From: Chloroflexota bacterium
Lineage (GTDB): Bacteria; Chloroflexota; Limnocylindria; P2-11E
Length of the DNA stretch: 64,000 bases
Assembly (NCBI GenBank): GCA_005883625.1
Contig: VBDU01000073.1
Span: 42,644-106,643, forward strand
Reading direction: 5' to 3'
In this document: piece after piece, positions 18,257-26,691 of the stretch
Numbering within the stretch: the first letter of the stretch is position 1
How the letters are laid out: each line of letters starts with the position of its first letter
Translations under genes and position numbers: made by a program
The notes under the pieces: generated by a model
Databases searched by the model: none
What the model was told of the DNA's origin: nothing
Seen by the model: only the letters and a program-made list of their open reading frames with translations

Positions 18257-19696
18257 TCACTCCTGCACGCCGCCTTTCGTCATCGGGAGCGGATCGAGGA
18301 TGCGTCGCAGGTCCGCCTCCGGCATGACCTTCTCCTCGAGCGCGACGTCGAGGAGCGAGCGCCGCTCCCCGAGGGCGCGCTTCGCGAGCGCGGCGGCCCG
18401 CGCGTAGGTGATGTGCGGCGACAGCGCCGTGACGAGGAGCGACGGGCTCGCGTCGATCAGCTCCTTCGCGCGATGCTCGTCCACGCGCATCCCCTCGACG
18501 CACTTTGTGCGCAGCTGCCGCACCGCGTTCGTGAGGATCGTCGCCGAGAAGCAGACCGCGTAGTTGATCCCCGGCATCATCACGTTGAGCTCGAGCTGTC
18601 CGGCCTGCGCGCCCCACGCGACCGTCGTGTCGTTCCCGATGACCTGGAAACAGACCTGGTTCACCATCTCCGCGATCGCGGGGTTCACCTTGCCCGGCAT
18701 GATCGAGGAGCCCGGCTGGACCGCCGGAATCGAGATCTCGCCGAAGCCGGTCCGCGGGCCCGACACGAGCAGCCGGATGTCGTTGCAGATGCTCGACACC
18801 TCGATCGCCGCGGTGCGCATCCCGCTCGAGATGCGGACGAACGGCGCCATCGACTGCATCGCGTAGAAGAGGTTCTTCGCCGGGGCGATCGGTTCGCCGT
18901 ACTCGTGCGCGAGCAGCTCGCACACGCGCTTGCTGAACGCCGGATCGACGTTCAGGCCCGTCCCCACCGCGCTCCCGCCGATGCCGAGCTCCATGAGCTC
19001 GGTCCGCCCTGCCCGCAGCCGTGCGGACGCGCCGCGCACGCGGTCCGCCCATCCCGAGAACTCCTGCCCGAACGTGACCGGCACCGCGTCCTGCAGGTGC
19101 GTGCGGCCCGGCTTCACGACACCGGCGTACTGCTTCGCCTTCTCGTCGATCGCGCTCGCGAGCTTGTCCAGCTCCTCGCAGAGCGGCTTCGTCAGCTCGA
19201 GCGCGGCGAGGCGCATTGCCGTCGGCGTTGCGTCGTTCGTCGACTGCGCCATGTTCACGTCATCGTTCGGGTTCACGTGCTCGTACGTGCCGAGCCCCCC
19301 GCCGCAGATCTGGTTAGCGCGATTGGCGATGACCTCGTTCACGTTCATGTGGAACGAGACACCGGCACCCGAGTGGAAGACATCGACAACGAATTGATCC
19401 ACGTGCTTCCCCTCGAGGATCTCGTTGCACGCTCGGATGATCGCGTCGCGTTTCTTCGCGTCCAAACGTCCGCTGACGCCGCCGTTCGCGACCGCGGCGA
19501 CGCGTTTGATGCGAACGAACGCCCGTATGAACGCGGGAAAGGCGCGATACCCGCTGATCGGATAGTTCTCGATCGCTCGCTGGGTCTGCGCGCCCCACAG
19601 GGCGTCGGCGGGGACGTCGATCTCGCCGAGCGTGTCACGCTCCCTCCGAGTGCTCCGTCCGGGGGGCTGCGCCCCCCGAGGACCCCCCCCGATCAC
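18257..19696 (-). CDS. aspA: Aspartate ammonia-lyase/class II fumarase family
   Basis: GEIDVPADALWGAQTQRAIENYPIS, NVNEVIANRAN, VNPNDDVNMAQSTNDATPTAMRLAA, QPGSSIMPGKVNPAIAEMVNQV. Fumarase versus aspartase not resolved. Confidence 0.85.
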   Translation of the reverse strand: MIGGGPRGAQPPGRSTRRERDTLGEIDVPADALWGAQTQRAIENYPISGYRAFPAFIRAFVRIKRVAAVANGGVSGRLDAKKRDAIIRACNEILEGKHVDQFVVDVFHSGAGVSFHMNVNEVIANRANQICGGGLGTYEHVNPNDDVNMAQSTNDATPTAMRLAALELTKPLCEELDKLASAIDEKAKQYAGVVKPGRTHLQDAVPVTFGQEFSGWADRVRGASARLRAGRTELMELGIGGSAVGTGLNVDPAFSKRVCELLAHEYGEPIAPAKNLFYAMQSMAPFVRISSGMRTAAIEVSSICNDIRLLVSGPRTGFGEISIPAVQPGSSIMPGKVNPAIAEMVNQVCFQVIGNDTTVAWGAQAGQLELNVMMPGINYAVCFSATILTNAVRQLRTKCVEGMRVDEHRAKELIDASPSLLVTALSPHITYARAAALAKRALGERRSLLDVALEEKVMPEADLRRILDPLPMTKGGVQE

Positions 19697-19740
19697 CCAG
19701 GACCCCCCGCGATCACCCAGGACCCGCCCCGATCACGAAG
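19681..19740. repeat. Three contiguous 20-bp tandem repeats
   Basis: GACCCCCCCCGATCACCCAG / GACCCCCCGCGATCACCCAG / GACCCGCCCCGATCACGAAG, no gaps. Confidence 0.95.
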
Positions 19741-19759
19741 TTACAATAGTCATTCCGAC

Positions 19760-21697
19760 GTGCAGAAGAACCAGTTGACTTGGATGATCGGAGAACCCCA
19801 GGGAAGCGGCATCAACGCATCCGCCGAAGTGTTCGCGAAGGCCTGCTCGCGCGCCGGGCTGCGCATCTACGCGAACATCGAGTACCACTCGAACATCATG
19901 GGGAAGCACTCCTTTTATCGCGTTCGCGTGGGCGACGAGGACGTGCGCTCGTACCGGGACAAGACCGACATCCTCGTCGCGCTCGATCACGAGACGCTCG
20001 CCGGCGACGGCGATCACCGCCGCTGGCCGACGCACTACGGCCACCTCCACGAGGTGAACGAGGGCGGCGGCGTCATCTACGACGGCGAGATCGGCTTCGA
20101 CATCGCCGGGGGGCGGACTGATCTCCATTTCCGCGCCGTCCCCTTCATGGAGCTCATCAAGAAGGCCCTCGAGGAGGTCGGCAAGGGCGAGCAGGCGCGG
20201 CGCTACGAGGTCATGAAGAACACCGTCGGCCTCGGCGCGTCCCTGGCGCTCTGCGATTACCCGTTCGACCTCGTCGCCGAGGTCATCCGCTCGCAGTTCA
20301 AGGGCAAGCGCTCCGAGGTCGGCGAGCTCAACGTGCGCGCCGCGCGCCTCGCGTTCGAGTACGTGAAGGAGCACTTCGACACCTCGAAATTTCCCTACAC
20401 GCTGAAGCCGTATCCGGAGCCCAAGGCGCGGATCGTCGCGAAGGGCTACGAGATCCACGCGATCGCGAAGCTCAAGGCGGGCTGCGCGTTCCAGACCTAC
20501 TACCCCATCTCTCCGGCGACGGACGAGAGCGTCTTCCTCGAGCGGCAGCAGCGCGACTACAACCTCCTCGTCGTGCAGTGCGAGGACGAGATCAGCTCGA
20601 TCAACATGGCCGTGGGTGCGGCGCACATGGGCGTGCGCGCCTCGACCGCGACGAGCGGTCCGGGCTTCGCGCTCATGGTCGAGGGCATCGGCTTCGCCTC
20701 GATCACGGAGGCGCCCGGGCCCGTGCTCATCCTCTACCAGCGCGGTGGCCCGTCGACGGGCATGCCGACGCGCCAGGAGCAGGGCGACCTCCAGTTCGCG
20801 CTGCACCCCGCCCAGGGGGACTTCCCGCACCTCGTCATCGCCCCCGGCGACCTGCGCGAGTGCTACCAGGACACCTTCTCCGCCTTCAACTGGGCGGAGC
20901 GCTACCAGATGCCGATCATCGTGCTCTCGGACAAGAAGCTCGCATCGGTCTACACGACGATCGACAAGCTCGAGCTCATGTACGACCAGATCGACCGTGG
21001 CGAGATCTTCACGGGGAGCGAGTGGACGCCGGTCGCGGCGAAGGGCCCGAACGACCAGGGGACCCAGGCGCCCGGCCACAACGGGAACGGACACAAGCTC
21101 GACCTCGCGAACGTGAAGGAGTACCTCCGCTACGCGCTCACCGACGACGGCATCTCGCCGCGCTCGCGGCCGGGCGTGAAGGGCGGCCGCTTCTGGGCGA
21201 CGACCGACGAGCACGACCCCGACGGGCACATCACCGAAGGCGTCGAGATGCGCATGGCGATGATGGAAAAGCGGATGGGCAAGCTCGCGCTCGTGGCGAA
21301 GGCCATCCCGCGGGACCAGCAGTACTTCCTCCACGGGCCGAAGGACGCCGAGCTCACCGTGCTCGCGTGGGGCTCCACGAAGGGCACGGTCCTGGACGCG
21401 CTGAAGGTCCTCGAGGCGCAGGGGAAGAGGATCAACTACCTGCAGTGCCGGCTCATGAAGCCGTTCCCCGCGGAGGCCGTGGGCAGGATCCTCCGCGAGG
21501 CGAAGCGCATCGTCTCGGTCGAAGAAAATTACTCGGGGCAGCTCGCGCAGCTGGTGCAGGAGCACACCGGCGTGATGATCACGGAGCGCGCGAACAAGTT
21601 CGACGGGCGCCCGTTCAGCGAGGACGAGATGGTGCGCGCGCTCTCGCGGGTGTACGACGGCGCGAAGGCCGAGCCGGTGGTGACGCATGTCCGTTAG
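19760..21697 (+). CDS. korA: 2-oxoacid:ferredoxin oxidoreductase, fused gamma/alpha subunits
   Basis: VQKNQLTWMIGEPQGSGINASAEVFAKACSRAGLRIYANIEYHSNIMGKHSFYRVRVGDE; YPISPATDESVFLERQQRDYNLLVVQCEDEISSINMAVGAAHMGVRASTATSGPGF. Confidence 0.9.
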   Translation: MQKNQLTWMIGEPQGSGINASAEVFAKACSRAGLRIYANIEYHSNIMGKHSFYRVRVGDEDVRSYRDKTDILVALDHETLAGDGDHRRWPTHYGHLHEVNEGGGVIYDGEIGFDIAGGRTDLHFRAVPFMELIKKALEEVGKGEQARRYEVMKNTVGLGASLALCDYPFDLVAEVIRSQFKGKRSEVGELNVRAARLAFEYVKEHFDTSKFPYTLKPYPEPKARIVAKGYEIHAIAKLKAGCAFQTYYPISPATDESVFLERQQRDYNLLVVQCEDEISSINMAVGAAHMGVRASTATSGPGFALMVEGIGFASITEAPGPVLILYQRGGPSTGMPTRQEQGDLQFALHPAQGDFPHLVIAPGDLRECYQDTFSAFNWAERYQMPIIVLSDKKLASVYTTIDKLELMYDQIDRGEIFTGSEWTPVAAKGPNDQGTQAPGHNGNGHKLDLANVKEYLRYALTDDGISPRSRPGVKGGRFWATTDEHDPDGHITEGVEMRMAMMEKRMGKLALVAKAIPRDQQYFLHGPKDAELTVLAWGSTKGTVLDALKVLEAQGKRINYLQCRLMKPFPAEAVGRILREAKRIVSVEENYSGQLAQLVQEHTGVMITERANKFDGRPFSEDEMVRALSRVYDGAKAEPVVTHVR

Positions 21698-22634
21698 CGC
21701 GCCGGCCAAGCTCACACTGAAGGATTACAAGAGCGACCTCCACAATGACTGGTGTCCTGGCTGCGGGGACTTCGGCATCCTCACCGGCATCCAGATGGCC
21801 ATCCAGCAGATGCAGATCGACCCCGACAAGCTCGCGGTGTTCAGCGGCATCGGCTGCAGCGGCAAGACCCCGCACTACATCAACGCGTACGGCTTCCACA
21901 CGCTCCACGGCCGCGTCCTCACGGTCGCGACCGGCGGTCGTCTCGCGAACACCGACCTCACCGTCATCGCGCTCGGCGGCGACGGTGACGGCTACGGGAT
22001 CGGCGCGGGCTACTTCGTCGGCACCGGCCGGCGCAACGTCGACTTCACGTACATCGTCCACAACAACAACGTGTACGGCCTCACGAAGGGGCAGGCCTCA
22101 CCCACCCTCTCGAAAGGCAAGAAGACGAAGTCCATGCCCGAGCAGGCGATCCAGGACGGCATCAACCCGGTCGCTATGGCGGTCGCCTCGGGCTACACGT
22201 TCATCGCGCGCGCCTACGCGCTCGAGCCCAAGTACCTCGCCTCGATCATCGTGAAGGCGGTCGAGCACAAGGGCTCCGCGCTCGTCGACGTGCTCCAGAC
22301 GTGCCCGACGTACAACGACCTCTACACGAAGGAGTGGTACGAGGGCGCGGACCTGCCCGAGAAGCGCTCGCGCCTCTACAAGCTCGAGGAGCGCGGCTAT
22401 GACGGGAAGGTGTCCGATCCGAACGACCGCGAGGAGATCGTCGCCAAAAAGGCGGCCGCGGTCGCGCGCAGCTACGAGGACGACCCGATCCCGATCGGCA
22501 TCTACTACCAGGCCGAGCTCCCGACCTACGAGGACGCGGTCATGCAGCGGATCCCCGCGCTCGGCGAGAAGCCGCTCGTCGAACAGGACGTCTTCCATCG
22601 AGACGTCCAGCCGCTCCTCGAGGCGATGCGCTAG
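21687..22634 (+). CDS. korB: 2-oxoacid:ferredoxin oxidoreductase, beta subunit
   Basis: DWCPGCGDFGILTGIQMAI, FSGIGCSGKTPHYINAYGFHTLHGR, ALGGDGDGYGIGAGYF, HNNNVYGLTKGQASPT. Confidence 0.93.
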   Translation: MSVSAPAKLTLKDYKSDLHNDWCPGCGDFGILTGIQMAIQQMQIDPDKLAVFSGIGCSGKTPHYINAYGFHTLHGRVLTVATGGRLANTDLTVIALGGDGDGYGIGAGYFVGTGRRNVDFTYIVHNNNVYGLTKGQASPTLSKGKKTKSMPEQAIQDGINPVAMAVASGYTFIARAYALEPKYLASIIVKAVEHKGSALVDVLQTCPTYNDLYTKEWYEGADLPEKRSRLYKLEERGYDGKVSDPNDREEIVAKKAAAVARSYEDDPIPIGIYYQAELPTYEDAVMQRIPALGEKPLVEQDVFHRDVQPLLEAMR

Positions 22635-22649
22635 CCCAGGTTCCGCCGG

Positions 22650-23135
22650 CTACCTAGAGATCCAGAGAACGACACAGTCGCCCACCGCTCCGCCAACGAG
22701 CGAGACCTTCCAGCACCCCGACTCCGTGATGACCGGGTCCCGCTTCGCGGCGAGGTAGACATAGCCGAGGCCGCCGGTCGGCCAGACCAGCGGCGCCCTC
22801 GTCGTCCCCGCGCGAAGGATCTCGAACTCGACCGCACCTGCGCCGTCGACTCGCTCCGCGCGGAGCCGCGCGAGAAGCGGTGGAGCGGGCGTGTGGAGGA
22901 CCCAAGCCCAGCCTTTCGTCCCGCTGCGCGCGCTCCACGGCTCCACGGGACCGGCCAGATCGCCGCCGACGCCGAGGACCACCGGGTACCGTCCACCATC
23001 GAGGGTGAGCAGACGGCGGCCGGGCTCGCTGACCGCGCAAGCGGCTGACTGATCAGCATTGTCAGCGGTCCGTCCCGCGGGAGCTCCGCCGCTCGCGATC
23101 GCGAAACACAGGACCAGGGGCAGCGCGCGACGCAT
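22650..23135 (-). CDS. Secreted protein of unknown function
   Basis: MRRALPLVLCFAIASGGAPAG signal-like N-terminus; 161 aa; last of a four-gene minus-strand cluster. Confidence 0.5.
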   Translation of the reverse strand: MRRALPLVLCFAIASGGAPAGRTADNADQSAACAVSEPGRRLLTLDGGRYPVVLGVGGDLAGPVEPWSARSGTKGWAWVLHTPAPPLLARLRAERVDGAGAVEFEILRAGTTRAPLVWPTGGLGYVYLAAKRDPVITESGCWKVSLVGGAVGDCVVLWISR

Positions 23136-23138
23136 CGT

Positions 23139-24194
23139 TCAGCGGTCCGCGACAGCTCCGGGGAACACCGGACCGGTGAAGCTCGTCATGGCCTCGCCGA
23201 AGCCTTGCTGGACGTCCACGTGCCGCGCCTGCGCGCCGACGGTGTAGTAGAGGAACGGCGGCTGGAAGAGGACACCGCCGCTCGGCGGCGTCGACTCGGG
23301 GAAGAGCACGAGCGTGAAGCCGCCGGTCACGATCCGCACCTGCGTGTTCGCCACGCGGTCGAGGAGCGCGACGACGAGACAGCAGTCGGCCTGCGCGACG
23401 ATGCCGTCGGGGACGACGCGCGAGCCGCGCTCGCGCAGAGCGTCGTTGGTCTCGAGCCCGGGCGCGCCCGGCGCGAGGCGGACGATCTGGCCGTCGGCCG
23501 CGGCGCCGAAGAGGGCTCCGTTGGGCGCCATCGTGATGCCGACGAGCGCCGTCGTCGCTCCAAATTTCACGCTCGTCGTCTTGTCGCTCACCACGAGACC
23601 GCCTTCGCCGAGGCAGGCCATGGCGACGCGCCCGGCCGCGGCGACGATCCGGTCGCCGCAGCGAAGATCGCCGAGAACGCGGCGCACCGGGTGCAGCGTG
23701 GCCCCGTCGAACTCCTCGAGCGTCGCGAGCGGACCCTCGCGGAGCAGCGCGAAGACCGCGCCGGTCGAGCGATCGACCGCGAGCGTGCCGTGACCGATGC
23801 CCGTCGGCGCGGGTTTGGTGTTCGGGATGAGCCGCGACGCCTGCTCGGCGCCGCTCGCGACGTCGAACGAGCGAAGGCGCGCGCCGGCGTCCGTGCCGTC
23901 GAGCACGTAGAGCCGGCCGGCCTCGGGCCACGTCGCGACCTGCGTGTCGCCGAGGTCGGTCGCGATCCGGTACTTCGTCGCGTGGTTGAGGAGCGCGAGC
24001 GCGGCGACGCCGCCGGGGCCGACGACGAAGAACGTCGCCGCCGGGAACGCGCCCATCATGTCGGTGACGTCGATCTGCGAGACCGGCGTCGCGGTGGCGG
24101 TCGCCGTCGTGGACGGCGCCGGGGAGGAGCGCGTCGCCCCTCCCGCGCAGGCCGCGCTCACCACGAGGACGAGCGCGAGCAGGGAGCGCGTCAC
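23139..24194 (-). CDS. Lipoprotein with beta-propeller-like repeats
   Basis: VTRSLLALVLVVSAACAGG lipobox; GTGA overlap with the upstream gene. Confidence 0.6.
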   Translation of the reverse strand: MTRSLLALVLVVSAACAGGATRSSPAPSTTATATATPVSQIDVTDMMGAFPAATFFVVGPGGVAALALLNHATKYRIATDLGDTQVATWPEAGRLYVLDGTDAGARLRSFDVASGAEQASRLIPNTKPAPTGIGHGTLAVDRSTGAVFALLREGPLATLEEFDGATLHPVRRVLGDLRCGDRIVAAAGRVAMACLGEGGLVVSDKTTSVKFGATTALVGITMAPNGALFGAAADGQIVRLAPGAPGLETNDALRERGSRVVPDGIVAQADCCLVVALLDRVANTQVRIVTGGFTLVLFPESTPPSGGVLFQPPFLYYTVGAQARHVDVQQGFGEAMTSFTGPVFPGAVADR

Positions 24195-24754
24195 GCCGGC
24201 ACCGGCGCCGTGCGGCGGTAGAGGAGCACGCCGATCCCGAGGAAGAGGAGCGCGGCGCCGAGCGCCGCGACGCGACCGACGTCCGCCGGGATCGCGAAGG
24301 CGTCGGGCTCTTCGACCGTGCCGACCGGAAGATCGGCCTGCGGCGCGACCGGCGCGGTCGCGGCGAGGCGGCGCACGTCGAAGCTGATGTCGCTCGTCTC
24401 GTCGCCGAGGCGGAGCTTGCCGTCGTATGCGGCGGCGCGGAACGGGTAGAAGATGCCCGCGTAGGTCGCGCCGGCGCCGTCGGAGCGGACGAGCTTGAGC
24501 GGGACCTCGAGGCACTTCGTGCGGTCGCCGTCGGTGCGCATGACGACGACGAGCCCGGTCGGCGGGAGCGCGACGGCCTCCGGTCGCTGCGCCGAGACGA
24601 CGACGGTCACGGGCTTTCCGTCCGACCAGGGCCGGCCGTCGGGCGTCTGAAGGGAGACCTGCGGGTCGAAACAGGTGGGACAGGCCGCCGCGGGCGTCGC
24701 GAGGGAGAGGGAGGCGAGCGCGGCCACGGCGAGCGCGAGGACGATGCGCCGCAT
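24191..24754 (-). CDS. Secreted membrane-anchored protein of unknown function
   Basis: Signal peptide followed by ACPTCFDPQ; C-terminal TM VAALGAALLFLGIGVLLYRR; AGGAGG upstream of ATG. Confidence 0.55.
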   Translation of the reverse strand: MRRIVLALAVAALASLSLATPAAACPTCFDPQVSLQTPDGRPWSDGKPVTVVVSAQRPEAVALPPTGLVVVMRTDGDRTKCLEVPLKLVRSDGAGATYAGIFYPFRAAAYDGKLRLGDETSDISFDVRRLAATAPVAPQADLPVGTVEEPDAFAIPADVGRVAALGAALLFLGIGVLLYRRTAPVPA

Positions 24755-24787
24755 GAAGGCACCTCCTGGGTGCGCGTTCTGCCCTCC

Positions 24788-25726
24788 CTACAACGCCTCT
24801 CCGGGGCCGGTTCCCGAGGCCCGCGAGGCCCGCAGCTCGTGGCTGCCGTCGGGCCGCGTGTACTCGTAGAAGAACAGCGTCCCGCCGGGCGTGGCGAGGC
24901 TCTCGACGTAGCGCACGGTCCCGGGGCCGCCCGCCGCCCCGACCGCGGGCCCGTCGCCGAGCCGCTCCCAGCGGCGCAGGTCCGGGCTGCGCGCGAGCCC
25001 GCAGCGCTCCTCGTAGTTCTCCTCGAGCGACGCGCTCCCGTCGTACAGCCCGAGCCAGCCACCCTCGGGGTCGGACACGGCGGTCGTGAGGCGCGCGGTG
25101 AAGCGATCCCAACCCTTGCCCGCGGCGAGCACGCGACCGCGCCACGTCCAGCGAAGTCCGTCCGCGCTCTCGGCGAGACCCGTCTCCGAGCGGGTAAGAC
25201 CCGTCGAGAGCGCGTCCTCGCCCGCATGGATGCCGCGGAGGTCGTCCGGCATCGTTCCGTACGAGACGAACATGAGCCAGCGGCCGCCGACGCGTCGCAG
25301 CCACGGATCCTTCACCGCCACCGCGTCCGCGTTTTCGGCGGCGAACGTGGCGGTCCGCGTCGCGGGATCGAACCGATCGGGAGCGTCGGCCTCGAGCAGA
25401 TCGACGCGCCATCGACCGCTCCGCCCATCGACGTAGCTCACGTAGAGCCGCCAACGATCGTTCTCGCGCACGATCGCGCACCGCTCGATCGACGGGCTCG
25501 CGAAGTCGTCGCGCGTCGCACGCCAGATCGGTACGAACGCCGTGCCGTCGCCGCGCGCGACCACGAGCTCGGCGCCGCGGACCGGTCGTGGCCAGCGGAG
25601 CCGGTACACGAGGTAGACGACGTCCCCGTCGGCGTAGGCCCCGGGAGCGCCGGCCCAGTGGCCGGATCCGGCGCCTGGCGGCGCGACGAGCAGGGTGCCG
25701 CGCGCGGGGTCGAACGGTGGTCGCAC
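24788..25726 (-). CDS. Five-bladed propeller (GH43/GH32-like) protein
   Basis: 312 aa; repeated DPWLRRVGGRWLMFVSYG / LTTAVSDPEGGWLGLYDGSAS / GLARSPDLRRWERLGDGP pattern. Confidence 0.5.
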   Translation of the reverse strand: MRPPFDPARGTLLVAPPGAGSGHWAGAPGAYADGDVVYLVYRLRWPRPVRGAELVVARGDGTAFVPIWRATRDDFASPSIERCAIVRENDRWRLYVSYVDGRSGRWRVDLLEADAPDRFDPATRTATFAAENADAVAVKDPWLRRVGGRWLMFVSYGTMPDDLRGIHAGEDALSTGLTRSETGLAESADGLRWTWRGRVLAAGKGWDRFTARLTTAVSDPEGGWLGLYDGSASLEENYEERCGLARSPDLRRWERLGDGPAVGAAGGPGTVRYVESLATPGGTLFFYEYTRPDGSHELRASRASGTGPGEAL

Positions 25727-25835
25727 GAGCAGCCGAAAGTACTAGCCGGTCATGCAAGCAGGCGCGCTCCTGCCCGCCGTCCTAACTACCCGGCGCCTGC
25801 TCCGTTTGAACTAGCGGACGGGAGGTTCTCCTTAA

Positions 25836-26621
25836 ATGAAGCTGCGAACGCTTGCCGCGTCCATCGCTCTCCTCGCGGTCATGTCCGGCGTCGCGTATGC
25901 CGCGGGTAACTTCCGCCAGGTGAAGCCCGGCGAGTTCGACCCCGGCAAGACGTTCCTGGTCCAAGCGCAGTGGCTCACGGGCATCGGGTGCCCGACGAAC
26001 GCGAAGCAGTTCGACGGCACCACGACCACGACGTACTCGGATCCCGCCTGCCTCACGGGCGACAGCGGCGACAAACGCAACGAAGGCTTGCTCCTCGCGA
26101 AGACCGGCCCGACGACGAACGACGCCTCGGCCGGCGCGGAGCTCAAAGAGGTCAAGGGCCTCACGCTCACCGAGCTCGGCTACGACCTCCGCAAGCCGCG
26201 CTCCGCGGCCGACGCGAGCGGCTCGCACTGCGGCGCGGGCGCCCCTCGCTTCAACATCGAGCTGAAGGACGGCACCCTCGTCTTCGTCGGCTGCAACTCA
26301 AGCGCGACTCCCGTGACGACGACGACCGTCGGGAACGGCTGGCTCCGCCTCCGCTGGGGTGGTGGCAGCAACCCGATCATCGCGGCCCCGCAGCTCGGCG
26401 GAACGCCAATCAACATCCAGGGCAAAGAGGTCAAGAGCATCGAGATCGTGTTCGACGAGGGTCAGGACACCGGGCCGGACAACTTCGGCCTCGCCGTCCT
26501 CGACAACATCGACGTGAACGGCATGCTCGTGGGCAGCCACGAGGATCGCTCGGATCACGACAAGGACAAGGACAAGCACAAGAACCACCACCGTGGTGAG
26601 GACAGCGACGACGGCGACTAG
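25836..26621 (+). CDS. Secreted protein with His/Asp/Lys-rich C-terminal tail
   Basis: MKLRTLAASIALLAVMSGVAYA signal peptide; tail SHEDRSDHDKDKDKHKNHHRGEDSDDGD. Confidence 0.7.
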   Translation: MKLRTLAASIALLAVMSGVAYAAGNFRQVKPGEFDPGKTFLVQAQWLTGIGCPTNAKQFDGTTTTTYSDPACLTGDSGDKRNEGLLLAKTGPTTNDASAGAELKEVKGLTLTELGYDLRKPRSAADASGSHCGAGAPRFNIELKDGTLVFVGCNSSATPVTTTTVGNGWLRLRWGGGSNPIIAAPQLGGTPINIQGKEVKSIEIVFDEGQDTGPDNFGLAVLDNIDVNGMLVGSHEDRSDHDKDKDKHKNHHRGEDSDDGD

Positions 26622-26657
26622 AACACCCTAGACGTATCGCGAGACAGATCCCGATCG

Positions 26658-26690
26658 AGGCGGCCCGCGCCAGCGGGCCGCCTCCTTCGT
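26658..26690. terminator. Intrinsic terminator-like hairpin between convergent genes
   Basis: AGGCGGCCCGC-GCCA-GCGGGCCGCCT, 11-bp perfect stem. Confidence 0.75.
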
Positions 26691-26691
26691 T

